Source: Defluviitaleaceae bacterium
GTDB taxonomy: Bacteria; Bacillota; Clostridia; Lachnospirales; WRAX01
Reading direction: 5' to 3'
Length of the DNA: 47,935 bases
NCBI GenBank assembly: GCA_009784615.1
Contig: WRBJ01000011.1
Location: forward strand, 1-47,935
The notes under the pieces: generated by a model
The model's database searches: none
Told to the model about the DNA's origin: nothing
The model's input: only the letters and a program-made list of their open reading frames with translations
Made by a program: the position numbers and the translations under genes
Shown here: positions 9,166 to 18,271 of the stretch, one piece after another
Layout of the letters: every line of letters begins with the position of its first letter
How positions within the stretch are numbered: the stretch's first letter is position 1

Positions 9166-10638
9166 ATGGAAAATCTTGAGCTTAATGAGATACTGCGGTT
9201 AAGACGTGAAAAATTGGCGGATTTGCAGGCGGATGGCAATGACCCTTTTAGACATATTAGTTTTGATGTTGATACGCATAGTGTTAATATTTTAAATGAT
9301 TTTGAAGCCTTTGAAGGGAAAGTTGTACGCATTGCGGGGCGGATGATGAGCCGACGCAATATGGGAAAGGCAGCTTTTTGCGACCTTCAAGACGGGCAGG
9401 GTCGTGTACAGATTTATATTAAAGGCGAGCTTGTTGGCGAAGCATCTTTTGCCGAGTTTGATAAAAAATGGGATATTGGCGATATTTTTGGTGTTGTTGG
9501 CGAAGTTTTCAAAACACAAAAAGGTGAGATTTCTGTAAGAGCTACAGAAATTACTTTGCTTTCTAAATCGCTTCAAGTTTTGCCTGAAAAATATCACGGA
9601 TTGCAAAATGTTGATTTGCGCTATCGTCAGCGTTATGTGGATTTGATTGTTAATCCGCAGGTGAAAGATGCATTTTTAAAGCGTTCTGCAATAATTAAGG
9701 GCATACGTAGCTTTTTGGATAGCAGGGATTTTTTAGAAGTTGAAACGCCGCTTTTGCACCAAATTGCGGGCGGAGCATCTGCTCGCCCATTTATAACCCA
9801 TCATAATGATATGGATATTGATATGTATTTGCGTATTGCGCTTGAACTACCGCTTAAAAAATTGGTTGTTGGCGGGTTTGAAAGGGTTTATGAGATTGGG
9901 CGCTGTTTTCGTAATGAAGGGGTAAGCATTAAGCATAACCCCGAGTTTACTATGCTTGAGCTATATCAAGCCTATACGGATTATCACGGTATGATGGAGC
10001 TTACTGAAACGCTTTTGCGCAAGTTGGCTGTTGATGTTACGGGTTCTGCAATTGTGAATTATCAAGGTATACAAATTGATTTTGGAAAGCCTTTTGAGAA
10101 GATTACGATGGTTGAGGCTGTGAAAAAGTATGCAGGTGTTGATTTTGACACTATTGAAGATTTGGAAGGCGCACGTGAGCAAGCTAAAGCGCACGGTATT
10201 GAGTATAAGCCGGTTCACAAAAAAGGTGATATTCTTAATCTTTTCTTTGAGGAAAAAGTTGAGGAGCATTTGGTTTCGCCTACTTTTATAATAGACCATC
10301 CAATTGAGATTTCGTATTTGTGCAAGGCTCATCCGGATAAGCCTGATTATGCCCAGCGTTTTGAGCTTTTTATTGCGGCTAGGGAGATTGCAAACGCTTA
10401 TAGCGAGCTTAACGACCCTATTGACCAACGCAGACGCTTTGAAGTGCAGGAGCTTTTGCGTGATGCAGGTGATGATGAAGCGGCACAGATTGATGAGGAT
10501 TTTATTGCGGCGCTAGAGGTCGGGTTGCCGCCGACGGGCGGCTTAGGCATTGGTATTTGCCGTTTGGTTATGCTTTTAACGGATTCGGCTTCGATTAGGG
10601 ATGTTTTGTTCTTTCCTGCTATGAAACCATTGCAATAA
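9166..10638 (+). CDS. lysS: Lysyl-tRNA synthetase, class II
   Basis: Charges tRNA(Lys); 490 residues, typical of class II LysRS. An N-terminal OB-fold anticodon-binding domain ([19 protein letters not shown] and following) precedes the catalytic core with motif 1 around [21 protein letters not shown], motif 2 [18 protein letters not shown], and motif 3 [23 protein letters not shown] 9166 follows an AATGAGGAG ribosome site and the gap from greA is 29 bases, so it is read from the greA promoter. No T-box leader is present. Confidence 0.97.
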   Translation: MENLELNEILRLRREKLADLQADGNDPFRHISFDVDTHSVNILNDFEAFEGKVVRIAGRMMSRRNMGKAAFCDLQDGQGRVQIYIKGELVGEASFAEFDKKWDIGDIFGVVGEVFKTQKGEISVRATEITLLSKSLQVLPEKYHGLQNVDLRYRQRYVDLIVNPQVKDAFLKRSAIIKGIRSFLDSRDFLEVETPLLHQIAGGASARPFITHHNDMDIDMYLRIALELPLKKLVVGGFERVYEIGRCFRNEGVSIKHNPEFTMLELYQAYTDYHGMMELTETLLRKLAVDVTGSAIVNYQGIQIDFGKPFEKITMVEAVKKYAGVDFDTIEDLEGAREQAKAHGIEYKPVHKKGDILNLFFEEKVEEHLVSPTFIIDHPIEISYLCKAHPDKPDYAQRFELFIAAREIANAYSELNDPIDQRRRFEVQELLRDAGDDEAAQIDEDFIAALEVGLPPTGGLGIGICRLVMLLTDSASIRDVLFFPAMKPLQ

Positions 10639-10658
10639 TTTTATTAATATGGTATAGT
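10630..10658 (+). promoter_or_regulatory. Sigma-A promoter of the cdaA cluster
   Basis: TTGCAA (10630-10635, overlapping the end of lysS), 17-base spacer, TATAGT (10653-10658). Transcription would begin near 10665, which excludes the ATG at 10662 as the start of the next gene and supports ATG 10677. Confidence 0.65.
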
Positions 10659-10676
10659 GAAATGGGTGGTGTACCT

Positions 10677-11297
10677 ATGATTGACAAAGAAAGAATTCGC
10701 TTGATGGCGAAGATGGCGGTTTATGACAAGAAGGGCTTTGAGCGTGATGCGCAGGCTAATCAGTATTTCCGCCACGATTTCATTTATAAAAAAAATATGG
10801 CTCTACGCTTTTCGGTAGGTGTTGGATGCCTTATTTTGGCGTTGTTTTATTTTTTGCATATGCTTGTTATTCAAGAGCGAGATATTTTTACGCTTGATTT
10901 TAGAGCAGAGTTTGTAGCTCTTGCTATTTTTGCTATTGTGGTTATGGTTTTTTATTCTCTTATCGGCACAATTATTTTTACACGTGAGTTTTTGCTTGCG
11001 CAAAGACGGGTTGAAGAATATTTTGGGCTTATGCGGCAGTTAAATGGCGAAGCTGATGAAAACGAGAGGAATGTTGCTGAAGAAATTGTTGAAGAAGATG
11101 AGGATTTGGATGCGTTGTGGCAAAATCCGCATATTACAAGGCGTGCTAGCCGTCATTTGTTGACTTATGATGAGGATGAGTTGGATGAAAGCCCTGCGAG
11201 CCGTAGGGCGAGAACGGCTTCGCTGGAGTATAATTATAAAAGCAGTGATGACCCAGAGTTTTGGGATGATGAACCAACTGGAAAAGGGCGTAAATAA
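10677..11297 (+). CDS. Membrane protein of unknown function, acidic tail
   Basis: A 206-residue protein not assigned to a family. An N-terminal basic region of about 40 residues (MIDKERIRLMAKMAVYDKK) is followed by two membrane helices at roughly 43-65 and 80-103, then a long cytosolic C-terminal tail rich in Glu and Asp (NVAEEIVEEDEDLDALW) and Arg. ATG 10677 is chosen because GGTGGTG precedes it and the promoter transcript starts after the alternative ATG at 10662. As first gene of the unit leading to cdaA, it may belong to the membrane machinery around c-di-AMP synthesis, but that is only context. Confidence 0.7.
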   Translation: MIDKERIRLMAKMAVYDKKGFERDAQANQYFRHDFIYKKNMALRFSVGVGCLILALFYFLHMLVIQERDIFTLDFRAEFVALAIFAIVVMVFYSLIGTIIFTREFLLAQRRVEEYFGLMRQLNGEADENERNVAEEIVEEDEDLDALWQNPHITRRASRHLLTYDEDELDESPASRRARTASLEYNYKSSDDPEFWDDEPTGKGRK

Positions 11298-11320
11298 GGG
11301 GAATAATTACGGAGGACAAA

Positions 11321-12262
11321 ATGGAATCGTTTATTAATATGCGGCAGAACTTGATTGATATTTACAAAAAGTACGAAATTTATGCCAATTATGTATTAAA
11401 ATTTCTTGCGGGATTGGTTATTTTTTGGAGCGTTAGCTCTGTTGGGCTTTATCGTGAAGAGTTCTCGATGTTGTTTAATGGCGCAACGGGTGTTGCTTTT
11501 ATTGTACTTTTGGCATTGATTTTTTCGGTATCGCCATCGGTATTATCGCTTGTTATTGTTGCCATTGTGGTGGCTTTGCAATTGTCTTTGGTGCTTGAGG
11601 TTGCGGTTTTTGTATTTTTATTATTGCTATTAATTATTGTGTTTTATGCAAGACTTGCACCTAAGCAATGTATGCTGATTTTGGCGGTTGTTTTTGCATT
11701 TTATTTAAGGGTTCCGTATGCTGTAGTGCTGTTTTCTGGGCTTTATTTTGGAATGGCGGCTATTGTTCCTATTATTTTAGGGGTTGCGGTTTGGTCATTT
11801 ATTCCGTTTTTTATAGAACTTGCGAGAAACCGACCTCCTATGCTTGAATTTGATTTGGTAGAGTTGCCAACGTCGATTATGGAAGTGTTTAATGATATTT
11901 ATGCGTCTTTGACAACAGATATTAGCTGGGTTATTGTAGGATTTGTTTTTGCTATGATGATACTTGCTGTACATTTAATATCGCTACTTAGCATTAATCG
12001 CTCGCGCGATATTGCGCTTGGTGTTGGTGCGGGCGTTGGGCTTATCTGTATGTTGATGGTGGTTGCTATTACGGATGTTGATTTGTCGATTTTGGGCGTA
12101 TTTGTGGGTAGCATTGTATCTTTTGGACTTGTTTGGGTTGTTAAGTTTTTTGATAAGGTCAAAGATTATTCGCGCGTGGAACACGTGCGTTTTGATGATG
12201 ATGACGCAGTTTATTATGTGAAAATTGTGCCCAAGGTGAAGGCTTCTAGTAAAAAGAATTAG
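11321..12262 (+). CDS. Polytopic membrane protein upstream of cdaA
   Basis: A 313-residue very hydrophobic protein with about nine membrane helices, a short amphipathic N-terminus (MESFINMRQNLIDIYKKYEIY), one soluble loop around residues 168-200 (ARNRPPMLEFDLVELPTS) and a charged cytosolic C-terminus. It has an upstream ribosome site (GGAGGACAAA) and is followed eight bases later by cdaA. I do not recognise a named domain. Tight spacing with cdaA and cdaR suggests a partner or client of the diadenylate cyclase complex; this is inference from neighbours. Confidence 0.75.
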   Translation: MESFINMRQNLIDIYKKYEIYANYVLKFLAGLVIFWSVSSVGLYREEFSMLFNGATGVAFIVLLALIFSVSPSVLSLVIVAIVVALQLSLVLEVAVFVFLLLLLIIVFYARLAPKQCMLILAVVFAFYLRVPYAVVLFSGLYFGMAAIVPIILGVAVWSFIPFFIELARNRPPMLEFDLVELPTSIMEVFNDIYASLTTDISWVIVGFVFAMMILAVHLISLLSINRSRDIALGVGAGVGLICMLMVVAITDVDLSILGVFVGSIVSFGLVWVVKFFDKVKDYSRVEHVRFDDDDAVYYVKIVPKVKASSKKN

Positions 12263-12270
12263 GTGATATT

Positions 12271-13110
12271 ATGGCTGAGTGGATTTCTAATGCATTTAAT
12301 TTGCCAGAGTTTGCTATGCCCAGTTTTGGTATTGGGTCTATTTTAGATATTGCGCTAATTGCTTTTGTTGTATACAAATTGCTTGGGTGGATACGTCAAA
12401 CACGTGCTTGGGGTGTTTTTAAAGGTATTGGCACGCTTGCTATGATATATCTTATTGCTTATTTTTTGGGTATGCACACGACGATTTGGATTATCAACCA
12501 AACGGTTACTTGGGCTGTTATTGCTCTTATGATTATTTTTCAGCCAGAGCTACGCAAGGTTTTGGATAAATTGGGTAAAGGACGACGGTTGCCGTTTTTA
12601 GCCTTTATGGAAGAAGAAAAGCCCGATAATTCGATAGTTATGATGGAACAAATTGTCGATGCTGTTGTAAAGATGGCGAAGGTGAAAACGGGTGCACTGA
12701 TTGTGATAGAGCAGGATGTGCCTATTAAGGAGTTAGAATCTAGCGGTGTTCCGCTTGACGCTATGATTTCAAGCCAGCTTTTGGTAAATATTTTTGAAAA
12801 AAACACCCCATTACACGATGGGGCAGTTTTGATACGTGAAAACCGCATTAAGGCGGCGACTTGTATTTTGCCGCTTACATCAGAACATTTGGATAGCAGT
12901 CTTGGAACTAGGCATAGGGCGGCTGTTGGTGTTTCCGAAACAGTAGATGCTTGTGTTTTGGTGGTTTCGGAGGAAACTGGTGCTGTATCTATTGCTAAAG
13001 ACGGTAAACTGTACCGTAATTTGACGGCGGACGAGGTTCGTAAAATGCTTTTGAGCAATATTCGCCCACAGCAGAAGACTAAGAGGTTTAAATCGCGGGG
13101 GAAAAAGTGA
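12271..13110 (+). CDS. cdaA: Diadenylate cyclase CdaA
   Basis: Membrane-bound enzyme making c-di-AMP from two ATP; 279 residues, the usual length. Three N-terminal membrane helices (about 24-40, 53-68 and 78-92) lead through QPELRKVLDKLG into the DAC domain, which has the two signature motifs DGA (residues 183-185, in TPLHDGAVLI) and RHR (214-216, in GTRHRAAVGVSE). The second messenger controls potassium and osmolyte transport and cell-wall homeostasis in Firmicutes. The stop codon overlaps the start of cdaR (GTGATG), so CdaA and its regulator are translationally coupled. Confidence 0.97.
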   Translation: MAEWISNAFNLPEFAMPSFGIGSILDIALIAFVVYKLLGWIRQTRAWGVFKGIGTLAMIYLIAYFLGMHTTIWIINQTVTWAVIALMIIFQPELRKVLDKLGKGRRLPFLAFMEEEKPDNSIVMMEQIVDAVVKMAKVKTGALIVIEQDVPIKELESSGVPLDAMISSQLLVNIFEKNTPLHDGAVLIRENRIKAATCILPLTSEHLDSSLGTRHRAAVGVSETVDACVLVVSEETGAVSIAKDGKLYRNLTADEVRKMLLSNIRPQQKTKRFKSRGKK

Positions 13111-14477
13111 TGGCGGGGAAATTTGATAAATTTAAAAAGAATTTCGTTGCTAATCTGCCATTTAAGGTGGTGGCTGTTTTGATTGCTTTTGTGTTGTGGT
13201 TTGTGGTGCTTAATACTACTGACCCTGTGGGCATACACCCTGTACGTATTCAATTGCAAGTGCTGAATGTGGATTCTTTAACTGGAGCACCTGCAAATTT
13301 ATTTCTGGAGAATGAGGTGCAGTTACGCTCGCAATGGATAACCGTACAGGTACGTGGCACAAGTCGTGAGGTAGAAGCGGTTCGTTCGACTTTAACTGCT
13401 TATATTGATTTATCAGATGTAAGTATACTTTCTGCTGTCACTGTCCACAATCGTCCTACTGTACCTGTTAATATAAGTGGTAATTTTAGCGAAAATGCGG
13501 TTATTTTGAGCCATAATCCGCCACGGGTTGAGCTTCGTTTGGATGAATTTGTTTCAAAAGATATTGAACTAGAATTTGCAGAAATAGGCGTTGTGGATTC
13601 TGATTACGAGGCTTTTTGGAATGAAGCAACGATTTATCCCAATGTTTTGCGGGTTTCTGGCCCTTCGGAGAGGGTTAACCGCATTGAACGATTGCTTGTA
13701 GAAGTTGATATGTCTGGAAGAACAGAAAGCGTTGGTCTTGTGGGGCATATACCTTTAGCGGTTGACGCGAGTGGTGTACCTGTTAGTGCGGCTAATGTCA
13801 GGATTGATTCTGTTACGGTTAATATACCGATTTATAGGCGTGGTAGTGTGCAAATCTTGACACCTGCTGTGCAAGGCTCTCCGATGGTGGGCTTTGGTGT
13901 TGCGGGTGTTAGCGTAAGCGTTACAAATGTGCCGCTTGCAGGTAACTGGGGCGAGATTTCTGTAATGAATCCGATTGTATTACCGCCTGTACAGCTAGAT
14001 GACGAGATTGCGAGTTTTAGCTTAATGCATAATATAGCTGACTTTTTGCCGCCTGGGGTTTTTGTGGTTAACCCAATCCACAATCAGATTGCTGTTAATG
14101 TGGATATAGAGCCAATTGTTGACCGTAGCTTTACTGTGGCAATCAACAATATTGTCGTCATTGGTGTATCGAACGATTTTGCTTTTTCTTCACCGCAAAT
14201 TAGCTTTGCGGTTAGGGGCTTAGAGAGTGTTATTGCAAATATTAGTAATATTCCTGTTTCAGTTAATTTGGCGGGATTTGACGTTGGTATACATCAGATT
14301 AATGTCGTTCTTAACTTGCCTGCTGGCGTTATTATTGTAGGTAGTCCACCAACGATAATTGTGGAGATTTTTGGTGAGGATACGACCTTTCCGCCAGACG
14401 AGCCAATTGATTTGCCGCCGGATGACGATGAGTCAATTGATAATAATGAAAATAGTGATGATGAAGTAGGGGGATAA
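13110..14477 (+). CDS. cdaR: CdaA regulatory protein (YbbR domains)
   Basis: A 455-residue extracytoplasmic regulator of CdaA. After a basic cytosolic start (MAGKFDKFKKNF) one membrane helix spans about residues 18-37 (PFKVVAVLIAFVLWFVVL). The rest is a chain of about four beta-rich YbbR repeats outside the membrane, and the protein ends in a highly acidic Pro/Asp/Glu tail (PDEPIDLPPDDDES). In other Firmicutes CdaR binds CdaA and tunes its activity. GTG 13107 is possible, but ATG 13110 at the TGATG overlap is more likely. glmM follows after four bases, the conserved cdaA-cdaR-glmM order. Confidence 0.93.
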   Translation: MAGKFDKFKKNFVANLPFKVVAVLIAFVLWFVVLNTTDPVGIHPVRIQLQVLNVDSLTGAPANLFLENEVQLRSQWITVQVRGTSREVEAVRSTLTAYIDLSDVSILSAVTVHNRPTVPVNISGNFSENAVILSHNPPRVELRLDEFVSKDIELEFAEIGVVDSDYEAFWNEATIYPNVLRVSGPSERVNRIERLLVEVDMSGRTESVGLVGHIPLAVDASGVPVSAANVRIDSVTVNIPIYRRGSVQILTPAVQGSPMVGFGVAGVSVSVTNVPLAGNWGEISVMNPIVLPPVQLDDEIASFSLMHNIADFLPPGVFVVNPIHNQIAVNVDIEPIVDRSFTVAINNIVVIGVSNDFAFSSPQISFAVRGLESVIANISNIPVSVNLAGFDVGIHQINVVLNLPAGVIIVGSPPTIIVEIFGEDTTFPPDEPIDLPPDDDESIDNNENSDDEVGG

Positions 14478-14481
14478 TTAA

Positions 14482-15822
14482 ATGGTTAAATTTGGAACGG
14501 ATGGAATTAGAGGAGTAGCCAATACAGAATTGACGGCGAAAATTGCTTTTGAAGTGGGGCAAGCTGGGGCTTTGGTGCTTTGCAAAGGTGTAGAACGTCC
14601 GCAAATGTTGATTGCTTCTGACACCCGACATTCTTGCGATATGCTTGTTATGGCTTTGTCTGCGGGTGTTTGCTCTGTTGGTGTGGATGTTGTGGATTTG
14701 GGAATTTTACCATCGCCTGGCATTGCGGCTTTAGTTAAAAAATATGGTGCGGCGGCGGGCATTATGGTTTCGGCATCGCATAATCCATATTATGATAATG
14801 GGATTAAGTTTTTTACTGCCGAAGGTTTTAAGCCAGCTGATGCGGTTGAACGTGAGATTGAGGCGACTATAGGCAATGTATGGGAAGAAGAATTGCCCAA
14901 AGGTACTGCAATTGGTAGCACTTTTTCATCTGCAAAGGCTCAGGATGATTATGTTGAATTTTTAAAAGAATGCGTGTTTAATTCTTCTTTTGAAGGTATG
15001 ACTATTGCGCTAGATTGTGCCAATGGTGCGGCTTTTGAGGTTGCGCCGGATGTTTTTGAGCAATTGGGGGCAACGGTACATATTATGGGTGATTCGCCCG
15101 ATGGTGCGAATATTAACGATAAATGCGGTTCAACATATATTAGCACACTTGTTGAGTTTATGAAGGATAAGGGTTGCGATTGCGGTTTTGCTTTTGATGG
15201 TGATGGCGACCGATTGTTTGCTGTGGATGAATTGGGAAATGTGCTTGACGGCGATATGGTAATGGCAGTTTTGGCACAGCGTATGGCAGAGCGTGATAAA
15301 CTGGCTAAAAATACGGTTGTTGCGACCGTTATGAGCAATTTGGGATTTATTAATGCTATGCGTGATAGCGGAATAGAGGTGGAGCAAACGGCTGTTGGCG
15401 ACCGTTATGTGCTTGAACGTATGAAAGAAGGCGGCTTTACGTTAGGCGGCGAACAAAGTGGGCATATAATATTGTATAATCATCAAACGACGGGTGATGG
15501 ACTTTTAGCGGCTTTGGCGGTTGCTTTGATTATGAAAACCAGCGGAAAAACATTGTCGGAGCTAAATATTGTTAAGCCTATGCCACAGGTGCTTGTCAAT
15601 GTGAAAGTCTCAAATGATTCTAAGGAAAAAATTATGGAACAGGCAAATGTTGCGGCAGCTATTGCTGATTTAGAAACGAAATACAGTGGTAGCAAGGGTA
15701 GGGTGCTTATTCGTCCATCTGGAACTGAGCCGCTTTTGCGGATTATGATTGAAGGGGTAGATATGGGTGAAATTAAGGCGGATGCAACGTCACTTGCTAA
15801 TATGATGGAGGGCAAGAAATGA
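14482..15822 (+). CDS. glmM: Phosphoglucosamine mutase
   Basis: Interconverts glucosamine-6-phosphate and glucosamine-1-phosphate for UDP-GlcNAc and peptidoglycan synthesis; 446 residues. KFGTDGIRGVAN opens the protein. The phosphoserine loop is SASHNPYYDNGIKFF with Ser99 as the expected phosphorylated residue. The metal loop is FDGDGDR near residue 240, sugar binding is by GGEQSGHI, and the C-terminal phosphate site is RPSGTEPLLRIMIEG. GlmM is known to bind and inhibit CdaA in other Firmicutes, which matches its position here. It overlaps mtnN by four bases (ATGA). Confidence 0.97.
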   Translation: MVKFGTDGIRGVANTELTAKIAFEVGQAGALVLCKGVERPQMLIASDTRHSCDMLVMALSAGVCSVGVDVVDLGILPSPGIAALVKKYGAAAGIMVSASHNPYYDNGIKFFTAEGFKPADAVEREIEATIGNVWEEELPKGTAIGSTFSSAKAQDDYVEFLKECVFNSSFEGMTIALDCANGAAFEVAPDVFEQLGATVHIMGDSPDGANINDKCGSTYISTLVEFMKDKGCDCGFAFDGDGDRLFAVDELGNVLDGDMVMAVLAQRMAERDKLAKNTVVATVMSNLGFINAMRDSGIEVEQTAVGDRYVLERMKEGGFTLGGEQSGHIILYNHQTTGDGLLAALAVALIMKTSGKTLSELNIVKPMPQVLVNVKVSNDSKEKIMEQANVAAAIADLETKYSGSKGRVLIRPSGTEPLLRIMIEGVDMGEIKADATSLANMMEGKK

Positions 15823-16517
15823 TTGGTATTATTGGGGCAATGGAAGTTGAGATACGAAATATTTTGGATAAAATGGAAAATATTAAAACGAAAAATATTG
15901 GCAATGTAGACTATTACCAGGGTGAACTTGGCGGGCGGTCTGTTTTGGTGGCTTTATGCCGTGTAGGTAAGGTTAATGCGGCACACGCAACATCTATTAT
16001 GATTGCGAATTTTGATGTTACCGGCATTATTAATGTTGGTGTTGCTGGCGGAATTTCTGCTGATGTTGGTATTGGCGATGTTGTGGTTTCTAGCGATTTG
16101 GTTCAACACGATGTGGACGCAACTACTTTTGGCTATGCGTTGGGACATGTGCCAAGCCTTGATGATGCATTTTTTGCGGCGGATGGTGCTTTGGTTAATG
16201 CTACGAAAAAAGCAGGTGAAAATGTGCTTGCGAAATATGGGCGCAAGTTGCATATTGGGCGAATTGCAACGGGCGACCAATTTATTGCTTCGCCTATAGA
16301 TAAAGTTATGATTGAAGGTAATTTTGGTGCATTGGCTGTAGAGATGGAAGGTGCGGCTATTGCGCAGGTTTGCACGCTTACCAATACACCTTTTGTGGTG
16401 ATTAGGGCGATTTCGGATAAAGCAGATGGCACAGCACACGAGGATTTTCCTGCTTTTGTGGATGAAACCGCACAAATTTCTGCGGCGATTGTTATGGATA
16501 TGGTTAGTAATTTGTAA
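15819..16517 (+). CDS. mtnN: 5'-methylthioadenosine/S-adenosylhomocysteine nucleosidase
   Basis: Hydrolyses MTA and SAH to adenine and the thioribose or ribosyl-homocysteine; 232 residues, the usual length. MIGIIGAMEVEI starts the fold with the acid/base Glu of the family, VALCRVGKVNAAH and IINVGVAGG line the base pocket, GDQFIAS follows, and EMEGAAIAQVC with VIRAISDKAD gives the catalytic region. It overlaps glmM by four bases. MTA is the by-product of SpeE, whose operon converges on this gene from the other side, so salvage and polyamine synthesis are neighbours though not one transcript. Confidence 0.95.
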   Translation: MIGIIGAMEVEIRNILDKMENIKTKNIGNVDYYQGELGGRSVLVALCRVGKVNAAHATSIMIANFDVTGIINVGVAGGISADVGIGDVVVSSDLVQHDVDATTFGYALGHVPSLDDAFFAADGALVNATKKAGENVLAKYGRKLHIGRIATGDQFIASPIDKVMIEGNFGALAVEMEGAAIAQVCTLTNTPFVVIRAISDKADGTAHEDFPAFVDETAQISAAIVMDMVSNL

Positions 16518-16630
16518 TTTTCGTATATAGCAAACACAAGTGTATTTTGCCCGAAGTAATCAGTATTATAACAAATGCCCAATCTGCATAGCTTGTTGTT
16601 TTCTCATAATATACTTCTCCTTTCGGAATA

Positions 16631-16666
16631 CAAAAAACGAAAAGATTGATTTCTTTTCGTTTTTTG
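16631..16666. terminator. Bidirectional terminator between mtnN and the polyamine operon
   Basis: Perfect 14-bp arms (16631-16644 and 16653-16666) around an 8-base loop, with A-run and T-run on the flanks so that it can end transcripts from both sides: the plus-strand cdaA-mtnN unit and the minus-strand spe unit. Confidence 0.85.
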
Positions 16667-16682
16667 TTGCGAGATGTGCGCT

Positions 16683-17858
16683 CTATTCAAACCACTGCGT
16701 ATTAAAGTTTGCAAATTGACGGGATATTGTTGCGAATAATCCGCCTGCGCCATCTTCCATATTTGTTAATATTATCAAAATATATGGGGAAGGGGCATAG
16801 ATAATTGCTGCGTCGTGAAAAGAAGCGTTTGCCCAGCCGTATTTTTGTGCAGTTGGGTGGCTAGCAATAATAAAACCGGGTGCCGCTAGAAGGTCGGCAC
16901 GCAATAAATGCGCAAACTGCCCGTCAGAGCTAATATAATTATGTACAGCGTAAGTCCAAATTAGTTTGTCGCTAACATTTGTATTTTGCGAGCCTATATT
17001 GCCTATAAAAGTAGGGTTTGCGCCGATTTCTGCAGCAAAATCGGCGTATGTAAAGGTTTGTGTTCTTGTATGGCGTATTAGCATATGTTGCGCCACATTG
17101 TCGCTGTGGATGATACTACGGCGCAATAGCTCTTGCGTGGTGAAATGCGTGCCGAAAGCCATATTTTGTATATGACCTGTACCATCACGCCAATCCGCTG
17201 CTGTATAAGTATGAATATGTTGCAAATTTATCATACTACGCTCTGCAAGCGTGTAGACATAAAGGGCGTGGTTTAGCTTGTTAAGGCTTGCACCAAAGAA
17301 AATTCGATTAGGATTGTATGTATAGATAAACCCTGTGTCAAGATTTTTATATAACACAGCAATATTGTTTCCGTGGGGTCTTAGCAGATTATCCAAGATG
17401 GTTGTTGGTGGTGAAAAATCCAAATTAACCCATTTTTGTCCCAACCAAGTATCTATCAGTAGCCAAGCATCATCTTCTTCTATAATAGAAACTACTTGAG
17501 GTGGCATATGTGCTATGGGATTGGTATCGGTTTTATTATCAAAGATTGCCATACGTTGCCCTATATAGCGATTATTTAATTCTGAATTAACCCAAAGGTG
17601 TCCGTAGCTCGTGTTAATTAAATGCCAGCCGCCGTCCGAAACCTTTGTAAAAATAACTTCTTGCGGTGCAAAAGCGGTTATTAGCTCGGAATAAAAGCTA
17701 GGCTCGGTATACGCCGAAAATCCCCAAGGTATATAGACGACAGACGCTTCCTGTTTGTCTTCGTAATAAGACTCATCATCAGCAAAAGTGGGAAACGCCC
17801 AAATGTATGTAAACAACATAGCGGTGACGAAAATCACATAAAAATAACGTCTAATCAT
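16683..17858 (-). CDS. Secreted serine hydrolase, class A beta-lactamase fold, with SH3-like region
   Basis: A 391-residue exported protein. A signal peptide (MIRRYFYVIFVTAMLF, cleavage near TFADDES) leads into two SH3b-like segments at about 38-93 and 98-147, each ending in a W-V-N pattern (HLWVNSE, QKWVNLD). The C-terminal catalytic domain has the three penicillin-recognising motifs: SLNK (191-194, nucleophile Ser191), SDN (252-254) and KYG (339-341) in place of KTG. Together these indicate a cell-wall-targeted beta-lactamase-fold enzyme, perhaps a peptidase or esterase rather than a resistance enzyme. It is the last gene of the polyamine operon, two bases after a PH-like gene. Substrate is unknown. 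Confidence 0.85.
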   Translation of the reverse strand: MIRRYFYVIFVTAMLFTYIWAFPTFADDESYYEDKQEASVVYIPWGFSAYTEPSFYSELITAFAPQEVIFTKVSDGGWHLINTSYGHLWVNSELNNRYIGQRMAIFDNKTDTNPIAHMPPQVVSIIEEDDAWLLIDTWLGQKWVNLDFSPPTTILDNLLRPHGNNIAVLYKNLDTGFIYTYNPNRIFFGASLNKLNHALYVYTLAERSMINLQHIHTYTAADWRDGTGHIQNMAFGTHFTTQELLRRSIIHSDNVAQHMLIRHTRTQTFTYADFAAEIGANPTFIGNIGSQNTNVSDKLIWTYAVHNYISSDGQFAHLLRADLLAAPGFIIASHPTAQKYGWANASFHDAAIIYAPSPYILIILTNMEDGAGGLFATISRQFANFNTQWFE

Positions 17859-17860
17859 AT

Positions 17861-18271
17861 TCAGTTCCTTTCGTTTAAGTCTGGGCGGTATTTGTAAAGC
17901 TCTGCTAAAAAACCGCTTTTATCTTTTACTAAGATGGCTATTGGGTTCTTGCGCCCCATATTCAGTTCGATGTCGCTCATTTGTCCTTTGGCTGTGTTTA
18001 TGCCTATAATATCGGTGTATAAAACGTGCTGGCGAAATAGACCTTGTTTTATGAATATTTCTTTGTCGCTGAAAAAATATCCGCCAAAGACATATGTCGC
18101 AACTATATTAGCAAAAGCAAGCCCAGTAAAGGATAGTGCAATAATGCTTAAAATCCCAATACGACCTTCAATGACATTTAATGTGGTGCTAAAAACCACC
18201 AATGCCACACAAGCAATAAGTATTATTGCAATGCCTTTTGGCATCCTTGGCTTAAATCGCAGTTGGCGCAA
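17861..18271 (-). CDS. PH-domain-like membrane protein, paralogue B
   Basis: A 136-residue protein with two membrane helices (about 12-30 and 40-65) followed by a small beta-rich domain (YFFSDKEIFIKQGLFRQHVLYTDIIGI), typical of bacterial membrane-anchored PH-like proteins. Translation appears to start at UUG 18271 because GAAGGGAG sits nine bases before it; an ATG at 18244 is the alternative. The gene overlaps the 3' end of the preceding paralogue by 49 bases, an unusually long overlap. The two proteins share layout and the segment IxVxDKxGFLxEL near the end, so they probably arose by duplication and may form a pair. Function unknown. Confidence 0.65.
   Translation of the reverse strand: MRQLRFKPRMPKGIAIILIACVALVVFSTTLNVIEGRIGILSIIALSFTGLAFANIVATYVFGGYFFSDKEIFIKQGLFRQHVLYTDIIGINTAKGQMSDIELNMGRKNPIAILVKDKSGFLAELYKYRPDLNERN

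Noticed and set aside
12540-13259. 239-codon minus-strand open frame across cdaA and cdaR
   Set aside because: It covers the conserved DGA/RHR coding region in antisense and has Ser/Thr/Ile-rich composition typical of shadow frames.
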